NCBI GenBank assembly: GCA_021613335.1
Contig: JAJTWR010000308.1
Coordinates: 2,568,001 to 2,632,000, forward strand
DNA from: Whitmania pigra
Lineage: Eukaryota; Annelida; Clitellata; Hirudinida; Haemopidae
Length of the DNA stretch: 64,000 nt
Reading direction: 5' to 3'
Below, piece by piece: positions 22,731-37,094 of this stretch (within the stretch, counting starts at the first letter, position 1; each line of letters starts with the position of its first letter). Both the position numbers and the translations under genes were made by a program. The notes below the pieces were generated by a model that did no database searches, was not told the DNA's origin, and was given only the letters and a program-made list of their open reading frames with translations.

Positions 22731-24375
22731 CTTAATATCGACGTCCAAATCATCTTAGTCATGCAACAGACTATAATCAAATAAATAAAATAAACTTAAT
22801 ATCGACGTCTAAATCACAAGCAGTTTTATTTACAAAGAGCTGGGTCAAGAGGAGTGAGGCCAACATCAGACTTCGCATCGGAAGGGAGGGAAACCCCCTG
22901 CTCCAATGGCCACCTTCTTAGGAATCGTCCTAGACTCAAAACCAAGTTGGTCTGCTCACGCTCAAGTCACGTTGCTTGAAAAGACTCAGTGAGAGATTGG
23001 GAAGCTCATGGGGTGCTAGCAAATCCACTCTGCTACAAGTCTACAGAGCCACCATACGCTCCGTCCTTGACTATGTCTGCGAGGTGGTAGATCTGGGGAG
23101 CAAACAGATCAGGGACACCTATGACAGGCTTAAGTACCGAGCGCTAAAGATCTGCAGTGGTGGCATGAGGGGAACAAGTGCCTCGTCTCGACTGGTGGAA
23201 TGGGGTGAGCTTCCCCTCGACCTACGTCGTAAGAAGCTCATGTCAAACCACGCTCCCAGGTCTATCGCCATTAAAAATGAATCAATTAAAGCTAAATACT
23301 TCATTTCAAACGGCAAAAAGTCCAAGTCTCAAGCTAGGCTCCACTTCAAGATGAAGAAACGAGGAGAGACAACCCCGTACGAGAAAATCGAGTCCCTCCT
23401 TCCGGCAGACATCCTAGGAGATATCGAAGAGGAAACTCCCACAATTTCTCCTTGCAGACTGAGGAAACCGGTGATTGACACCTCGAATCTCTCCTTCGCA
23501 TCCGACGACCATCTGAGGAAGCTGGTAGCAATGGAGAAGATATGGGATCTCCAGGGAAGTCTCCTTTGTTGTACGGATGCCTCGAAGACGACGAACAACA
23601 AGGCAGGAATAGGGATCCACATCCCGAATAAAAACGTGAACTTAAGCCTCAGGACATCAAGTCACACCTGCATAAGTTCCGTCGAACTAGCAGCCATTGA
23701 GGACTGTCTGATTCACGTGAAGGACTCCTGTCAGGGGAGACTTTCGATATAGTTGTTCTGAGCGATTCGCAATAGGCAAATCGCAAAGGATTGCAATAAT
23801 GATGCTCGTGACATTAAAACAACCCAGTTTTTAATTTCAGATATCCAGGAGAGCGGCAGAAAGGTCACGCTTATCTGGGTTCCTGCACACGAATTCCTGG
23901 CAATGAGAAGGCCGATGCTCTGGCAAAAGCCGCCACTGCAAAGGATCAAATAGACCTCTGGATCCCAGCATGTATCAAGGATGTCAAAAGGTCTGTGGCC
24001 CGCAACATCATCCAACATAGAGAAACTTGTGTCGACTAAGAGCAAGTTCCACTGTGCCTCAAGGAGGAAGGAGGTCCTTATTTCCAGACCCCGAGTTGGA
24101 AAATCTGCCCTGAGGAGAGAAATCAGACTCAATACAAATCTATCTGATATGAGTTCCTTGCTTAGCAATCCAGCGAGTGTGGACATCATCTACAGGTGGA
24201 TTTGCAAAAATCGGAGTCAATTACTTTAGTGATTTTTATTTAACTTATTATTATTTTATCCCTATTATTACACTAATACATATTATTAATTTTTCATAAC
24301 TAACACTAACTAATAAGTCCAAATTATCCTAGTTATGCAACGGACTTTAATCGAATAAATAAACTTAATATCGAC
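22731..24375 (+). mobile_element. I/Jockey-like LINE with RNase H, 5'-truncated, with flanking 12-mers
   Basis: Between about 22812 and 24235 broken frames encode the end of reverse transcriptase (TFLGIVLDSK, GASKSTLLQVYRATIRSVLD, then YRALKICSGGM) and an RNase H domain (CCTDASKTTNNKAGIGIHI, SSVELAAIEDCL, VTLIWVPAHEFL, NEKADALAKAAT). The 3' tail CCAAATTATCCTAGTTATGC plus AACGGACTTTAATCGAATAA matches the SINE tails. CTTAATATCGAC occurs at 22731, 22795 and 24364; the last two flank the LINE, the first two flank a tail-only insert. Stops and frameshifts make it inactive. Confidence 0.8.
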
Positions 24376-24379
24376 AGTC

Positions 24380-25269
24380 ACGCTATAAACATTAATGTCC
24401 AATGAAAATAATCGTCATTCCTTTAACTCCACCCGACTGCACGGGTGATCTTTGGTGCATCGAGCTAATCTAAATATAATGGGAAACTAATGCTTGAAAC
24501 TGTCCGTGTGGGTGTTCACACTAACCGTGACAGTGGTTAAGAGTGATCATGACGCCATGTTCATCAGTTATTTTTACCTAGTCTTCAAAGTTCTTTCTTA
24601 GTCTGAAAGAGCTTCAAAGAACACCCATCGTGTTTCCCTTTTCAAACTTTCCTTTTAAAAAATCAGAGTTCAGCTGGTTGCTTTTTCGCTTCCGATATCT
24701 GAAATTCCAGCTTAACCCGTCAATTTCCTACTCTTGCTAGTGAGTTATAAAAAAAATGGAGAGTGACACTTAGGAATCCATTGAGGGCACTTTTTTTAGC
24801 CTGGGCCGGAGTACAAAATACATGTTTAGATATGAAACTTTCTAACGTATTAACGGTATAATTTTCAGCTCTTCAACTTTTTAAAACTGATGCAATGCTA
24901 GCATGAAAACTCATTGATGAATACAGTTATTTGGCTGTAATTCCATCATTTAAAGACTCATTTGTTGACATAAAATTTGTGTGCGAAGAGCACAGTCGAA
25001 AAGGCATCTGGAGGCATTCCATCCAACCAAAAGGCATTCCATTGCAAACATGACACGTAGCGACTGTTGCCATTACCGCCTTTGTAGGAAAGTAACCCAA
25101 CGAGCTAGCCTACAAGCCAACTTTCACTAATTACCTTGTGATTATAACTGGCGGCCATTAATACGATCTGCATTCTTATAAAAGCCGACATATGCCCTCA
25201 CAACATAAACTTTACTGATTATGAAATTAAGATAATTAATAATTTTATTCACCAGAAAAAAACACAGAT
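24380..25269. other. Spacer with a dispersed-repeat copy
   Basis: No gene seen. 25040-25100 (GACACGTAGCGACTGTTGCC and onward) resembles 62450-62510 inside a COQ2 intron, so both are copies of one interspersed repeat. Confidence 0.5.
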
Positions 25270-28200
25270 TTATGACAGACAAAATTTCAGATCAACCAAC
25301 TTTACAATAGGCTTGAAATTTGGTAATACCTGACTACTTTGAGCCACCATAGTATATGGTTGAGTCAAACTGTCAAATCTGACATCTTGATTTGGATGGT
25401 TAACTTCAAAATGTTGTTTCATGTCACTTGATGTAAAGGAAGCAAAGAGACAATGTTTACATTTTATGGGGTGAAGTGTTGTATGGGTGGTAACATGGGC
25501 TGTGAACTCTTCATCTTGAGTGGTTTGGAATAAACAGAATCCACACTTATGGTGCTTTGAGCCAGCTTCATCAGGAAACACTTCAAGTAAGGGAAATGTA
25601 ACCTTTTTTGAATAATGAATCTGAAGATGTATTCCAAAGTCTTCCAAAGCAGAGAATTTGAGCGGACATTGGTCGCAGCAAAATGTTGTAGGTTGCTCCA
25701 CATTTTTCACACGTCCGATCGAGTATGTACTTTTGTGCATAGCAGTGTTGAAATGAGAATTTTTTAGATGACTCTGCAGCAGATGTCTACAATGTAATAA
25801 AATAATATACTGAGCATAAATGTTGAAAAGAACTCAATACCTACATTGATGGAAATCCTTGATTGCAATAGCAACAAACCAACTTCTTCAAACATCTTGC
25901 CTTTAGAACTGGCCTCACTGAAAGAAAATTCATTAAATCACTATTGCGAACGTTATCGAGATTAGAAATGACAAAAATTGCAATTACTGTTTCTAACTAA
26001 TTTTGAAACTCTTCTTTTGAGAGATTTAAACCATTCACTTTTGACTTTTTTAGGATTCGCAGGTAAGAGGCAGTTTCTTACATAACATTTTCTCATGTGC
26101 CTTCTGAGCAGAAATAAGTTTTTATTAGCGTAACAACAAAAGCAACACTTAAGTCTGAACTTGTCATGAACACTTCTGTGAGAAATTAAGGCTTTTATAC
26201 TTGATGTTTCATATTGGCACTTTGAACATTTATGTAACTTCCCTCTGTAGTGCAATGATGAAATCAAAACGTTTTGCAAATTTGAAATACGAATTATGGG
26301 AATGTTCCCAGTTTTTTCAGGAGCTTTGTCAATTTTATTTGTATCATTTTTCACCATGCATTTTTGCAGATAATCAAATATTTGTAGCTCCTTTTTTGCA
26401 TTGACAGAATGTTTAATTGAAATAGTCATCCCAGGATGTTTGATCCTAAAATGCTTTCCCATCTTAGACTTGCATGGCTCTTCATATTGGCAGTAGGCAC
26501 AAGAAAAAGGTTTGTATTTCAACTCTCTCATAAGATGGTGTTTCATATCAGTCCTAATTGGTGTGACAAGAGAACAGAAACAACATTTGTAATAGATCCT
26601 CTGGTTGGCTGCAAAGTGTTGCTCATCTTTAATTATAGGAGAGACTTGTGAGGCAGTTTCAATGCCTGTGATATTTCCATCCGGATCAAGGGAAACTTTC
26701 TCGAATGAATTTCTCACTTGCTTTTCCATCTGCTCGTCTCTTTTGCAAATGAAACGTATTTCCTTGTCAGGATGTTTCAACTGAATGTGTTTTGTTATGG
26801 GAGAACTCTTGACAGAACAAACAAGATTACAATAAGGACATTGGTAAGGATGATACAACAGATGAGACATGATGTGATGTCGAATAACTGTTGCCTTGTC
26901 GGAATTGTAACTACAGAGTTTGCATTTGTATAAATATTCGAGCCCAGGCTTTGAATGTGAGCTTCTTTCAGGTGAGAAATCTAAAAAAACATACAAGATG
27001 TTGAGTTTCATGAATGGCAATCAATTCAATAAAAACTCACCTAATGGAGGTGAAATATTTGGAGAATCAACTTTCTCTTGGTCAGCTTTGTCCAATTCAT
27101 ATGCTCTAGGAGATTCAGTGAATCTATTCAAGTCCTCGGTTTGAATTCTTGCAGTAAGAGGAGCGATTTGTTTGTGCTTTATTGGTTTGGTTGGATGCCT
27201 GATGAGGCAGTGACTCTGCACTCTGCTAACCAGATTATTCTGATAATCACAGTAAAAACAGGCAAACACCTTGTGAACTCTTGAATGCGCTCCCAACGAA
27301 GCTTCACTTTCAGCAACATAACTACAATGATTGCAAGTCAACAAAGCTTTTGATTGGGATTTAGTTGATGTTTCCATTTCTGATTTGATTCTCAAAGAAC
27401 TTTTCCTGCCTGCTGCAAGTGAGTTTCTCTGTGTGGAATTTTTGTTTGACTGGAAGCCACTAATTTTTCTAATATTTTTTTGTAGGAAGAGGGCGTGGAT
27501 GTCGTACGACCTGCAGACGTATGCATCGGAACCAGGATGAAATTCTTCAATGTGATTTTCTACACATCCTTTTCCTCCCATGTATTGATGGCATTTCGAA
27601 CAGCTGTATAGTCCTATTTTAAGGTGCTTTTTAACGACATGGTACTTTGCTTTGTCGTGGCGAGGATCCTGATAACCACAAATCCTGCAGTGATAAATCG
27701 ATGAATACTTTTTGCTAGGAGTCTGCCTAATTCTATGGACGTTAGTTAATTTCTGCATGTACTTGTTGACTAATGACACTTTCTCTTTAGCGTTTTCTAT
27801 GTAGCACATATCTTCGTCCGGGTGATTACAGCGCATATGATTTTCCATGCTCTGCTTTTGCCAGTATTGAGCCTTACAATATTTACAGCTGTAAGGTTTG
27901 AGTTTCATGTGTTGACACATGACATGTCTTTTCATCATAACCTCACTGAACATCTGCAACCCACAAAACATACATTTCCATTCTTTTGAATTATCCACAT
28001 TATCTGGATAAATTTCTTCATCAACATCCTGACTGAAACCTTCATTTGCAGTTATCTTGTCAACAGAAGGGACAATTTCATCATCCTTGTCTAAATTTCC
28101 AGCTAAAGTCATGTCATTTTTGTTCTTTTTAACATTTAGTTTTAAGTATGATCCCAATTCTTCTAAGCTTAGAATCGGTGCCCCATTCTTTTTTACATAA

Positions 28201-31058
28201 GCAACGGTGATAACACCATCGCCATCTCTCAATGGTACGACAGAATTGAATAAAGCCAATTCATCCTTTATAATAATGGGCTTGCCAGGGTGAACTTTAG
28301 AACAATGATTCATCACCATTTGACTAGATTTTCTGCTTCCATAATCACAATAACTGCAAGTGTAGACTTTTTTCTGTAAGTGAACATGGAGGATATGAAG
28401 ACTTATGTCCCTTCTGTTCCATTTTGAAACTACATCACAATAAGCACATTTAAACAACTTCTTCGTGGTTACTCCATCTCCAGAGAATGACTGGACTGGG
28501 GAATCTCCTGAAAGAAACGTCTCCTCAGAAACCGACCTCTGGTATTCACATCGAGGTGGCGAATCCAAATTCCCGTCTCCTTCTTTTCCGCTTGCCTGAA
28601 AAATAAAATGCAATTTAAAAGATTAAATCCACAATCAATCAAAGCAAAGGTAGCCCTCACCTCTTGTGAGGTAGATTTATCTTTGGGAGTCTGCACCAAG
28701 TCCTCATACAAATGCTGTCTCATGTGCCTGATCAAATTGATTCTAACCCTATTTGCATAGTTGCAATTAGGGCATTTCACAGGCTCTGCAAATATCATGC
28801 CCCTAGGCAGAAAAGAATCAAAATATTCATTTGCGACTCTGTTACCTTCTTTTTTTGAAGAATTCTCTATCTTCTCAAATTGATTATTGTTTTTAACAAA
28901 CTCTGATTCTGTAATGTCAATCTCTTCACAGTTTGTAATTTTAACAACTTTTATAGGCAGCCTTTCATGATATTTCCCAAGGTGGAATTTTATGCAATTT
29001 ATTCTGTCATGCTTAAACATACAATAGCCGCATTTAAAACAATTTTCAAGGCTCTTGGCTCGTTCGTGTATGGCAGAGTGACGCTTGAAATTTAGAGATT
29101 TGTTGCACTGAAAAGGACACAATTTACACACAAATAGCATGGAGTTTTCCTTTTTTAATGCGGGTACAGCACTTGCATTTTCTTCTGCATCAAAAGCTTC
29201 ATAGTGGCTTTTTACGTGATCATTATAAACATTATAATTTGAATTCTTAAAATTGCATTTTATGCATTTAAATACATATTCCTCTGAAGTCACTTTGTTT
29301 GACTGGTTATCATCCGACATGCTTGACAAAGTAACAGGCAAGGTAATTTCCAGTTTATCTGTCAAAAATTGTTTTGGTAGAATGAGACTATTTTTTGAGA
29401 CATCTGAATTGCATTGAAGCATTAAATACTCAGCCAATGCTTTCAAATTGTGCTTGGTTGATAAATGATTGCAGAATCGAGACTTCCACTTAAAGGTTCC
29501 TTTACAAAGAGGACACAAAACCATATCTTGAAGATAACCTATGTTCTCTTGTCCTGCTTCAAACTTAAATGATGCCAAAGGATGCTGTTCAAGTAAATGG
29601 CTTTCTATGATGTCAATGCAGTTTGATTCTTTAGGACAGTAAGGACATGAGTAACACCTTAAAAATCTGGCATTGGTATGGAATGATAAGTGATTAATTA
29701 TTGTGTCTTTGTCATTTGTACTAAACTTACAGAAATTGCAAGAAAAATCTTTTGTAATATCTACATTTTCCAAATGTCCTTCTTTAATATGAATGTTTAA
29801 CAGATTATCATTGATGCAAGTGTAGGTGCAGTCACGACATTGATAGGGCAACGGTTTCGTGAGTGGTGATATAATAAGGCCATCGCAGCACGGAGCAATA
29901 TTGGTAATGTTATGCTTTGCACTTAGGCATTCATTTCGGAAATTTTTCTTTTTTAACCGTCTTTCGTGGTTTATCACTTCGACATGAAGATTAAGTTTTC
30001 TTAAAAATCCAGCATGGGATGCATTTATGTGCTTTATAACCTCTTCTCGCGAGTTAAAGATCAAGAGACAGTAGGCACATCTTAAAGTTCGCTTCAAATG
30101 ACTTCGGATATGTTTCATCATGTCTTCCTTAGAACAAGATTCACAAAAACAAAACGAGCAAGGTATCAGCTTGCAGTCTTTGTGACCGGAGTAAAGATGC
30201 TCTCTCAAATTTTCCAATCTTGGAAAAGGCATTGAACAATCGTTGACTTTGCACTCGAAAATGATTTTGTGTTGGTCATAATGGTACTTGCAAATATGCT
30301 CCAGCAATGAGTCATCGCAAACAAATCTCTCGCTGCATAGAGTGCAAAGAAATAAATCTTCACCCGCGTGTTTCAGCATGTAATGAATTTTCAATGCACT
30401 CAGGGATACCGAAGTGAAATCACAAACTTCCCCGCATCGATATGGCACCAGCAAATTATTTATACCACGTACCGAAAGCGAACTTTCGCCGAATCCGCGA
30501 AAATTGCAGGAGAGTTTCTTAGTGGCGCGTTCGTAAACTCGGCATCGTGTCGCAGCCGAACAACTCGTATCTGTCGCATTAAAATGTATATAATTCTAAA
30601 TAAGGTACATTGGACACCGAAATACAAACTTTAAAACATTACTCACCATCAATTTCTTTATGTAAGTCTTTAAAAATTGGTGCATTCCCTCTCGCTGGGG
30701 TAGAATCCCCCAATGATGTAATATGTTCTGAGCTATTGCTGCATTGCGTTGCGACTTCAGAATTTTCTCGAAAGGCGCAGTCGTTAATTTCACTATTCTC
30801 AGTATCGTTCCCAACAATACTACTCGAAGGTGATTTATTTTCAGATAAATCATCGTCTTTTTTGTCACTACAGACTGGTTCTTGTTTTCTAGCATCAACT
30901 TCTTCCAGTAGTTTTAAATCAGAATCAGAAATTTCTTCGGCTACATCTTCGCCACCATACTCTGATGACGAACGATCCTTTTGGCTCTGATCTGGATCGA
31001 AGCAACAGAGTGCATCGTCCTTGTGAGGAATTTCTTCATTTTCTATCGCTTCCAACAT
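25270..31058 (-). CDS. Poly-C2H2 zinc-finger protein, about 1819 residues
   Basis: Exons in transcript order are 30647-31058, 28661-30570, 27041-28595, 25988-26980, 25845-25917 and 25270-25786; they sum to 5460 bases, exactly 1820 codons. Each junction has GT-AG sites and restores the frame. Exon 1 is acidic and disordered (MLEAIENEEIPHKDD start). Exon 2 has about 13 C2H2 fingers, exon 3 about 8, exon 4 about 6 and exons 5-6 about 4. Most follow Cx2C-x12-Hx3-4H, with a few degenerate ones such as HHLMREL in place of the second histidine. One finger is split by the intron between exons 5 and 6 (CCYCNQGFPSI then HLLQSHLKNSH). Recurrent aromatic spacers of the yxCxyC kind recall REST, ZNF462 and Hunchback, but I cannot name an orthologue. 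Likely a nuclear DNA-binding regulator. The start is the first ATG in frame. Confidence 0.88.
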
Positions 31059-34000
31059 AGCAAATCGTCTTGAGTTTCAAAATTAATTTTCGTTAAGTTT
31101 CTTAACTAGAAGATCAAAACGCCCTCCAATCAATGCTATAAAGTAAGACCCTTATGTTTACGTTTATCTTTGACGAGTTAATTAAAAACCGCAAATCAGA
31201 GATACAACGAAGCCGAAAGTCAAGCATCAAATAAGCTCACAGACCCGTCCGGAGAGAAGCTCGCGTTAAATTGAAGAGAACAAGCAGTGGTTTGTGGAGC
31301 TCCTCTACATGAACAAGCATAATCATTGGGCCTGTGTGCACGTTACTGAGAGGATTTTGTAAGAGCGCATCGTGCGAGAGAAACATGCGTGGCTCCTTCA
31401 TAACACGTACTCAAGTGCAGAGAGAGAGAGAGAGATTATGTTCTCAAAATTTTGGCTCATTTGTCAAAGTCTCTTTAAAGTAGGATTCCAGATCCAAAGT
31501 AACAGACAATCGATTTTGGAGCTTTTGTCACTTTTTGTTAAGCAAAACAGAAGTTTGATTAGTTTTGGATAAGACATACAGTTTGTGCACATCCATGATT
31601 CAAAAAGAATTGTGTACAAAGAACCGAGAATACAAAGAAGTCCCGCTGGTCGATAGCTGATGCGTGCAGTACTTTTGATGCGAATATTGTTTCATGTTTG
31701 TACTGAGGAATGGCGGTATTAACTCAAGTTCAAGTTCTCATTTGATCATAATTGCTTCTACTTTAATTTTGAACACTAATAAATAGTTTTTATTTTACAA
31801 GGCTAACGGCTTATTTGTAGTTGCCTTGTCTAAAACACTTGTAACTTAAGCAGGTAACGTAAAGAATCTACTTCATGCTAGCTTAGAGATTAAAGATCAA
31901 ATTAAAATCACAAAACGTAGCTGTAAAATTTAATCTTCACACCAATAACGAAGTCATTTTTTTCGAAGAAGGGTTGCTTGAGAGATTACGAAGTTTGTTC
32001 GTCTTTTATTCACATGAATGACTACCATTGAGCTCCCGGGAGAGAATCGCTTCAATATCTCAAACTTTTTTTTCAAAGCTTGTAATTGTAATTCAGTCTT
32101 TAAGTAAATATATTAACAATTTCTTAACCCGAATATCTCCTGAATATCATCAGAAACGTTCTTTAAAGTAATTCGTAAAATTTAAGAAATCGCCCTAAAA
32201 TTTTTAGACATTGTTATCGGACAAAAACATAACGAGATGCTCCTCTGATTTTTCAACGAGTTGCAGTTGTAGCAAGAGATTGCAGAGAGATTGTGCTTAA
32301 AAATTAGCTGGAAGATAAACTTCTTTGAATATGTGTTATTTGTTTTAATTGGTCGATGGTCGGGAATCATAAATTATTTTGTTAAAAGTATATTTAGCAA
32401 TTGTCAGGAAGCAACCATTTAATAGGTTAATAAATTTGTTTGTTAACATTATAAATTATCCAATCTTTCGAAGAGACTCCGGCGGATGCAATCGAACCTC
32501 GCGTTGCTTTCGATGGAGAAATGATCAATATGAAATATTGTGATGGAATTTTCAATAAGATGAAATATTATGTTAAGAGTAAATTGAACAAGCTATTAAA
32601 TAATCTATGTAAATTTAAATAGCAAGTAACAAATATTATCAGGAGAAATGATCCAATTAGTAGACGAAGCGTCCGCACATGGTTGTAGTGTCAATTAATA
32701 ATACTATCACAAAAACAAAAAAACTCTACTTATATTAACCGCTAAACTAAAAATAAAATTAATCCATTAAACAGTTAATTGCACGTGGATGCAAAGATAT
32801 AAAGAGGACTTTGAAGGTTTCGATCAAAGGACGCATTCAATTTAATGCCTCGAGCCACAAGATCTGTGAAGGTTCTTCATTTAGTCCTGCCATGTATCAT
32901 TTTACATTCTCTCACAATTCCACGTGGTTTATCACTAACGTCAGTTGATTTTTATTATTAATATAATGCAATGTAATTTAAAAAAGTATAATTAAGAAGA
33001 CAATTAATCACCTTCATGCAATTTTTGCCACAAATAATTACAATTAAAATAACGACTGCTAGTGTTTGTCGTGAAAACTGAAGATTTGTTTTGTCCAATC
33101 TTTGATCTCTTGTAAATAGAGAATTATTCGCCTTAAGTATGTTATGAAAAAATGTATAGTATGTTCATGAATAACACTATTATAAAAACTAAAGAGCACT
33201 AATTATATTTACATCTATAGTAAGAATAAACAAAGACCGTGTTTTTTAAGTTAAGGAATAATAATAATAACAATGACGTTATTAATAATAAGTATAATAA
33301 TAACGCTGTTATTATTATTAATATTATATATTTATAGTAAAGAATAATTAGAATAATAATGTTATTATTATATTATATATTATTTTTTATTGTAATAATA
33401 TTACTATTATTAATAATGTTTAAAATGATCACTAAGACCATCGTTATTGCACACAGCACACCTCGATCTTCTTTTAAGGGAAAAGGAAATTTTCTTAAGA
33501 GAGAAAGATATTTTGTTTAATGTCTTTTCGAGATTGAACGAGTTTTATGGCGGATGTTTATAAAAGAAATTTAGAATTAATCATTTCAGTAGTGCGTTTA
33601 TTCGCCACAGAATTGGAATTCACTTTTTAGTTCAACACGACAAAAAATACAGTTTGGACAAATCGTTAAGTAATTTAACAGATTTCTAAAATTCATGGTG
33701 GCTGTAAACATTTCAAAGATGTTAGATTAATTTGATTAAATCGCAATCGTTTCAATATAAAGAGATTTTTTTGTACATTTTCCGCATATTTTGAATTTCA
33801 GTTAATCTTTTCATTTTACTTTTGTAATTTTGGTTTGAAAGTCACTTTCTGAATTGAATGGACAGATCTATTACATTTATTGTTATTTGAAATTTGCTTT
33901 AAACTTTAAAATGATGATCAAGTGCCAAACTCATTTTGAATGTGAACATTTTCATAAAATGGATAAATGACTAATTGTCGTTGGTCGTACAATAAATTCC

Positions 34001-37000
34001 CTTCCCACACCATCCATCATTTCTCCAAATTCCATACGATCTTCTTTCCACTGAGACTGCTCCATCAAAGCTTACTATTCGACTTCCTTTTTTGCTGTGA
34101 TCTATGGATCAGCATATCGCGCTGTACATCAGATCTTTCTATCCAACACAGCACGCTGTTAGGAATTCTATTGGCTCATTTTTTTGCAACAAAGTATTTA
34201 ATTTCTCTCGCCACATCGTAAAACTTCTCAATTCTTTTCTGCTCTGCTTAATAAAGCTTCCCATTAACCGTTCCCGCCATCGGCTAAGACCATGCAATGC
34301 AGATACAAGGTAATTTTTCAAAACAAAAAATGACGTGACACGTGCAACACTCGCGTAACCAATGCAATCAAATTGAATCAATTAGAAATTATTTGATATT
34401 TATTTTTATTAGTTTTAGTATTGTTGCAAAACTCGTTGCTTAAAATTTCCGAAATTAGCAAATTCTACGAAAACGTTTAAATTTTAAACATTGATTTCAT
34501 GCCCTTTGTAAAATAAAAATTATTATTTGCAGAAGTTATCACTATGAAAGACATTTAATTCAGCATGTCTCTCGAGAATGAACAAGTCAAAGATGAAACC
34601 ATAAAATCTTCGAATCACTCTTTGGCTGTTTTATTACATTATAATTATCTCTTATTATAATTATCTAGTATTATAAGGTTAAATTACATATTATTTGTTC
34701 CAGCAGAACTTCGTATTGCCTCCCAAAAGCTATAAAATGATCTTATCGGCTTCCTTTAATTGATCTCAACCCTTCCAAGTGATTTCACATTGATCCATTC
34801 ATTCCATGACGCATGACGTCATTTGCGATTAAAAATCCAAAATTTAGAACCGAGCAACATAGGAAGTATCTTGAGATCATCTTTTTCAAAGTAAATACAA
34901 GAAATTCCCAAATTTGAAATGTTGCGAATTTACATTCGTTATTGTTTTGGTAAATCACAATGTAAGTAAAACTCTATAACCATGGTTTTTCACTATTCGC
35001 TTTCTAGCTTAAATTTCATAAAAAAAACATCTTAAGTTTTATCACCTAGCTTATGACTCCTCAAGCAGCTTATTCCACTTAACCCAGCATTCTCGCACTT
35101 TAATGATATTTGCGCGAGGTAGCAATTGTTTCTCTAACTCACGTTTCTCAAGTGAAACTACTTTCACGGCCTCAGCAAACAGATGATGTGATGAATTTTC
35201 CTTTGCTGCAAAGGTCAAACAAGAATCACAGGTGTTACAGCTGCAGAAGTCAAATTTTGCTCAAAATCTGCTCTAACCATCTCAAAAACATTTTAAACAT
35301 TCTAACAAACGAATGCGAGTTTTGAGATCATGCGGGTAAAAACTCAACAAGGCAGAAGGCTACGAGGAAGTATTTATGCAGGAAAACACGAGGTTAAATG
35401 GTTTAATTAAATAAATATTTGATGTCTTGTGACATTTTTGAACAAGTGCTATCAATTTAAAAAATAATCTTGTAAATGCCTGATATTCCAAATTCTTTGC
35501 CAGGCTTAAAGCAGCTAAGATCTCAATAAAGTTCAGAATATTGTCGCGAAGAGTGTCACAGAGTTGTTATAACGTCGTTCGGAATAATATTGAAGGTTTC
35601 AGTTTGTATATCTTCTTGAAAATATGAGTAATAGTTTCTAAAGGGAATCAATTAAAAATTGAAGTAATTCTTAATAACCGGAAAGAGACGAAGAGAAATG
35701 CATGTTGAAGTGCTGTGTAAGGCTGAAATGAATAATGTATGCCATGGCTGCTATTCGTGCAAAGAAGACACTGCACAAGAGAGATCTTTCGTATGAAAAC
35801 AGCTGCCTGCTATTTCCTTTCTCTTGTTGTGTGCTGTTGTGCGCACCACTACGTAAAGCATTCTCACCGCATTACGAAGTCCCACTATGATTAAATGTTT
35901 ATTAAATTCTAGAAAGTACTAATGCTATCTCAAGCATTTATCATCAAATTGGACATATTGGAGATTTACCAAAAAAATTGCACAATACGAACCCATCACC
36001 TATCACAATAGACTGTTTTACTTTAGAAATCTAATTAGTTAATCTTCAGGATATTATCTGAAGTTTTTTCAAAGGATTACATTTTTTAATTTAAGAATTT
36101 TTCGTGAAAAATCAATGCGCAATAAAGGAAACTTGTTATTCCTTTGAAAATCCTGTTCATTTTGAGAAATTGATAGGTGCTTTAATAGTGCTTGAATTTG
36201 GCAAATGTCTCGCTCGAGTGCAAGATAACCAGGATGATTGGCCGTGCAACAACAATTTTGAGATTTTTTGAGAGTCTAAAATTGTTCTACTACAATTTTA
36301 AAGCTACATTCTACATGACCTTTAAGATATTTAAAATATTGTGACAGCTATGTGATGTGCTGTCTCAAAACATAATAGCAATACTTTCAGTGTAAGTTTC
36401 ATTTGATGCGATCAACACTTCAATGCATAAGGTTGTAGCTGGTAAAGTCTTATCGTGCACCAAAAGAATGAGTTCAGAACACGAAGAATCTTGAATAAAC
36501 AGCATTTCGTAGTTGTACTTGACAAATCGAATTAACCCGATTGCAACCGATTTCTACATTAACGAGAATTTCTGCCGAAATCGTATAGTTCACGTGATTT
36601 TCATGTGAAAGTGTATTCGCCCGAAACGCTCGTGCAGACGAGTATGATTGCATTTTGCGAGTGCGAAGTTAATTTTTCGTTGGTGATTTGAATTGCTGCG
36701 ATTAATGTTTAAAATGTAAGACTTACTTATAAATAAATTCTATATATCCATCAAAAGACCAGAGGTTTGCGGGTGTAATGAACAATCTTACGAGATATGT
36801 TGAATGAATTCTAAATATATTAATTAATTTAGCCTGGCAGGAAACCCATTCAGCTAATGATGCAACTGCTTTCTACAAATAGAGACGTGACTTCATTTTC
36901 AATTAAAAAAACCTTTAGACAATATGATATTTTGATTTTGAAGCTTGCGGTGAGACTTCATCACAGCAGGCCATATCTGCATTCAATTTTTAGAGAAAGT

Positions 37001-37094
37001 AATCTCGTTCATGAGAAAAACAGAGTAATAATAACATTATGTTGTAACGACATAACATTATCTTGTCAATATCTTGTAATCATTTCTTCTCGAC
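31059..37094. other. Gene-poor spacer, 5' side
   Basis: The first 200 bp probably hold the promoter and 5' UTR of the minus-strand zinc-finger gene. A short GA microsatellite lies at 31420-31435 and an ATT/AAT-rich low-complexity tract at about 33250-33420. 33990-34320 has somewhat higher GC and an 80-codon minus-strand frame, without a recognisable domain. I see no convincing gene or RNA. Confidence 0.4.

Noticed and set aside
33967..34381. Overlapping plus and minus open frames in the gene desert
   Set aside because: No recognised domain, stops shortly outside, no supporting splice sites or signals.
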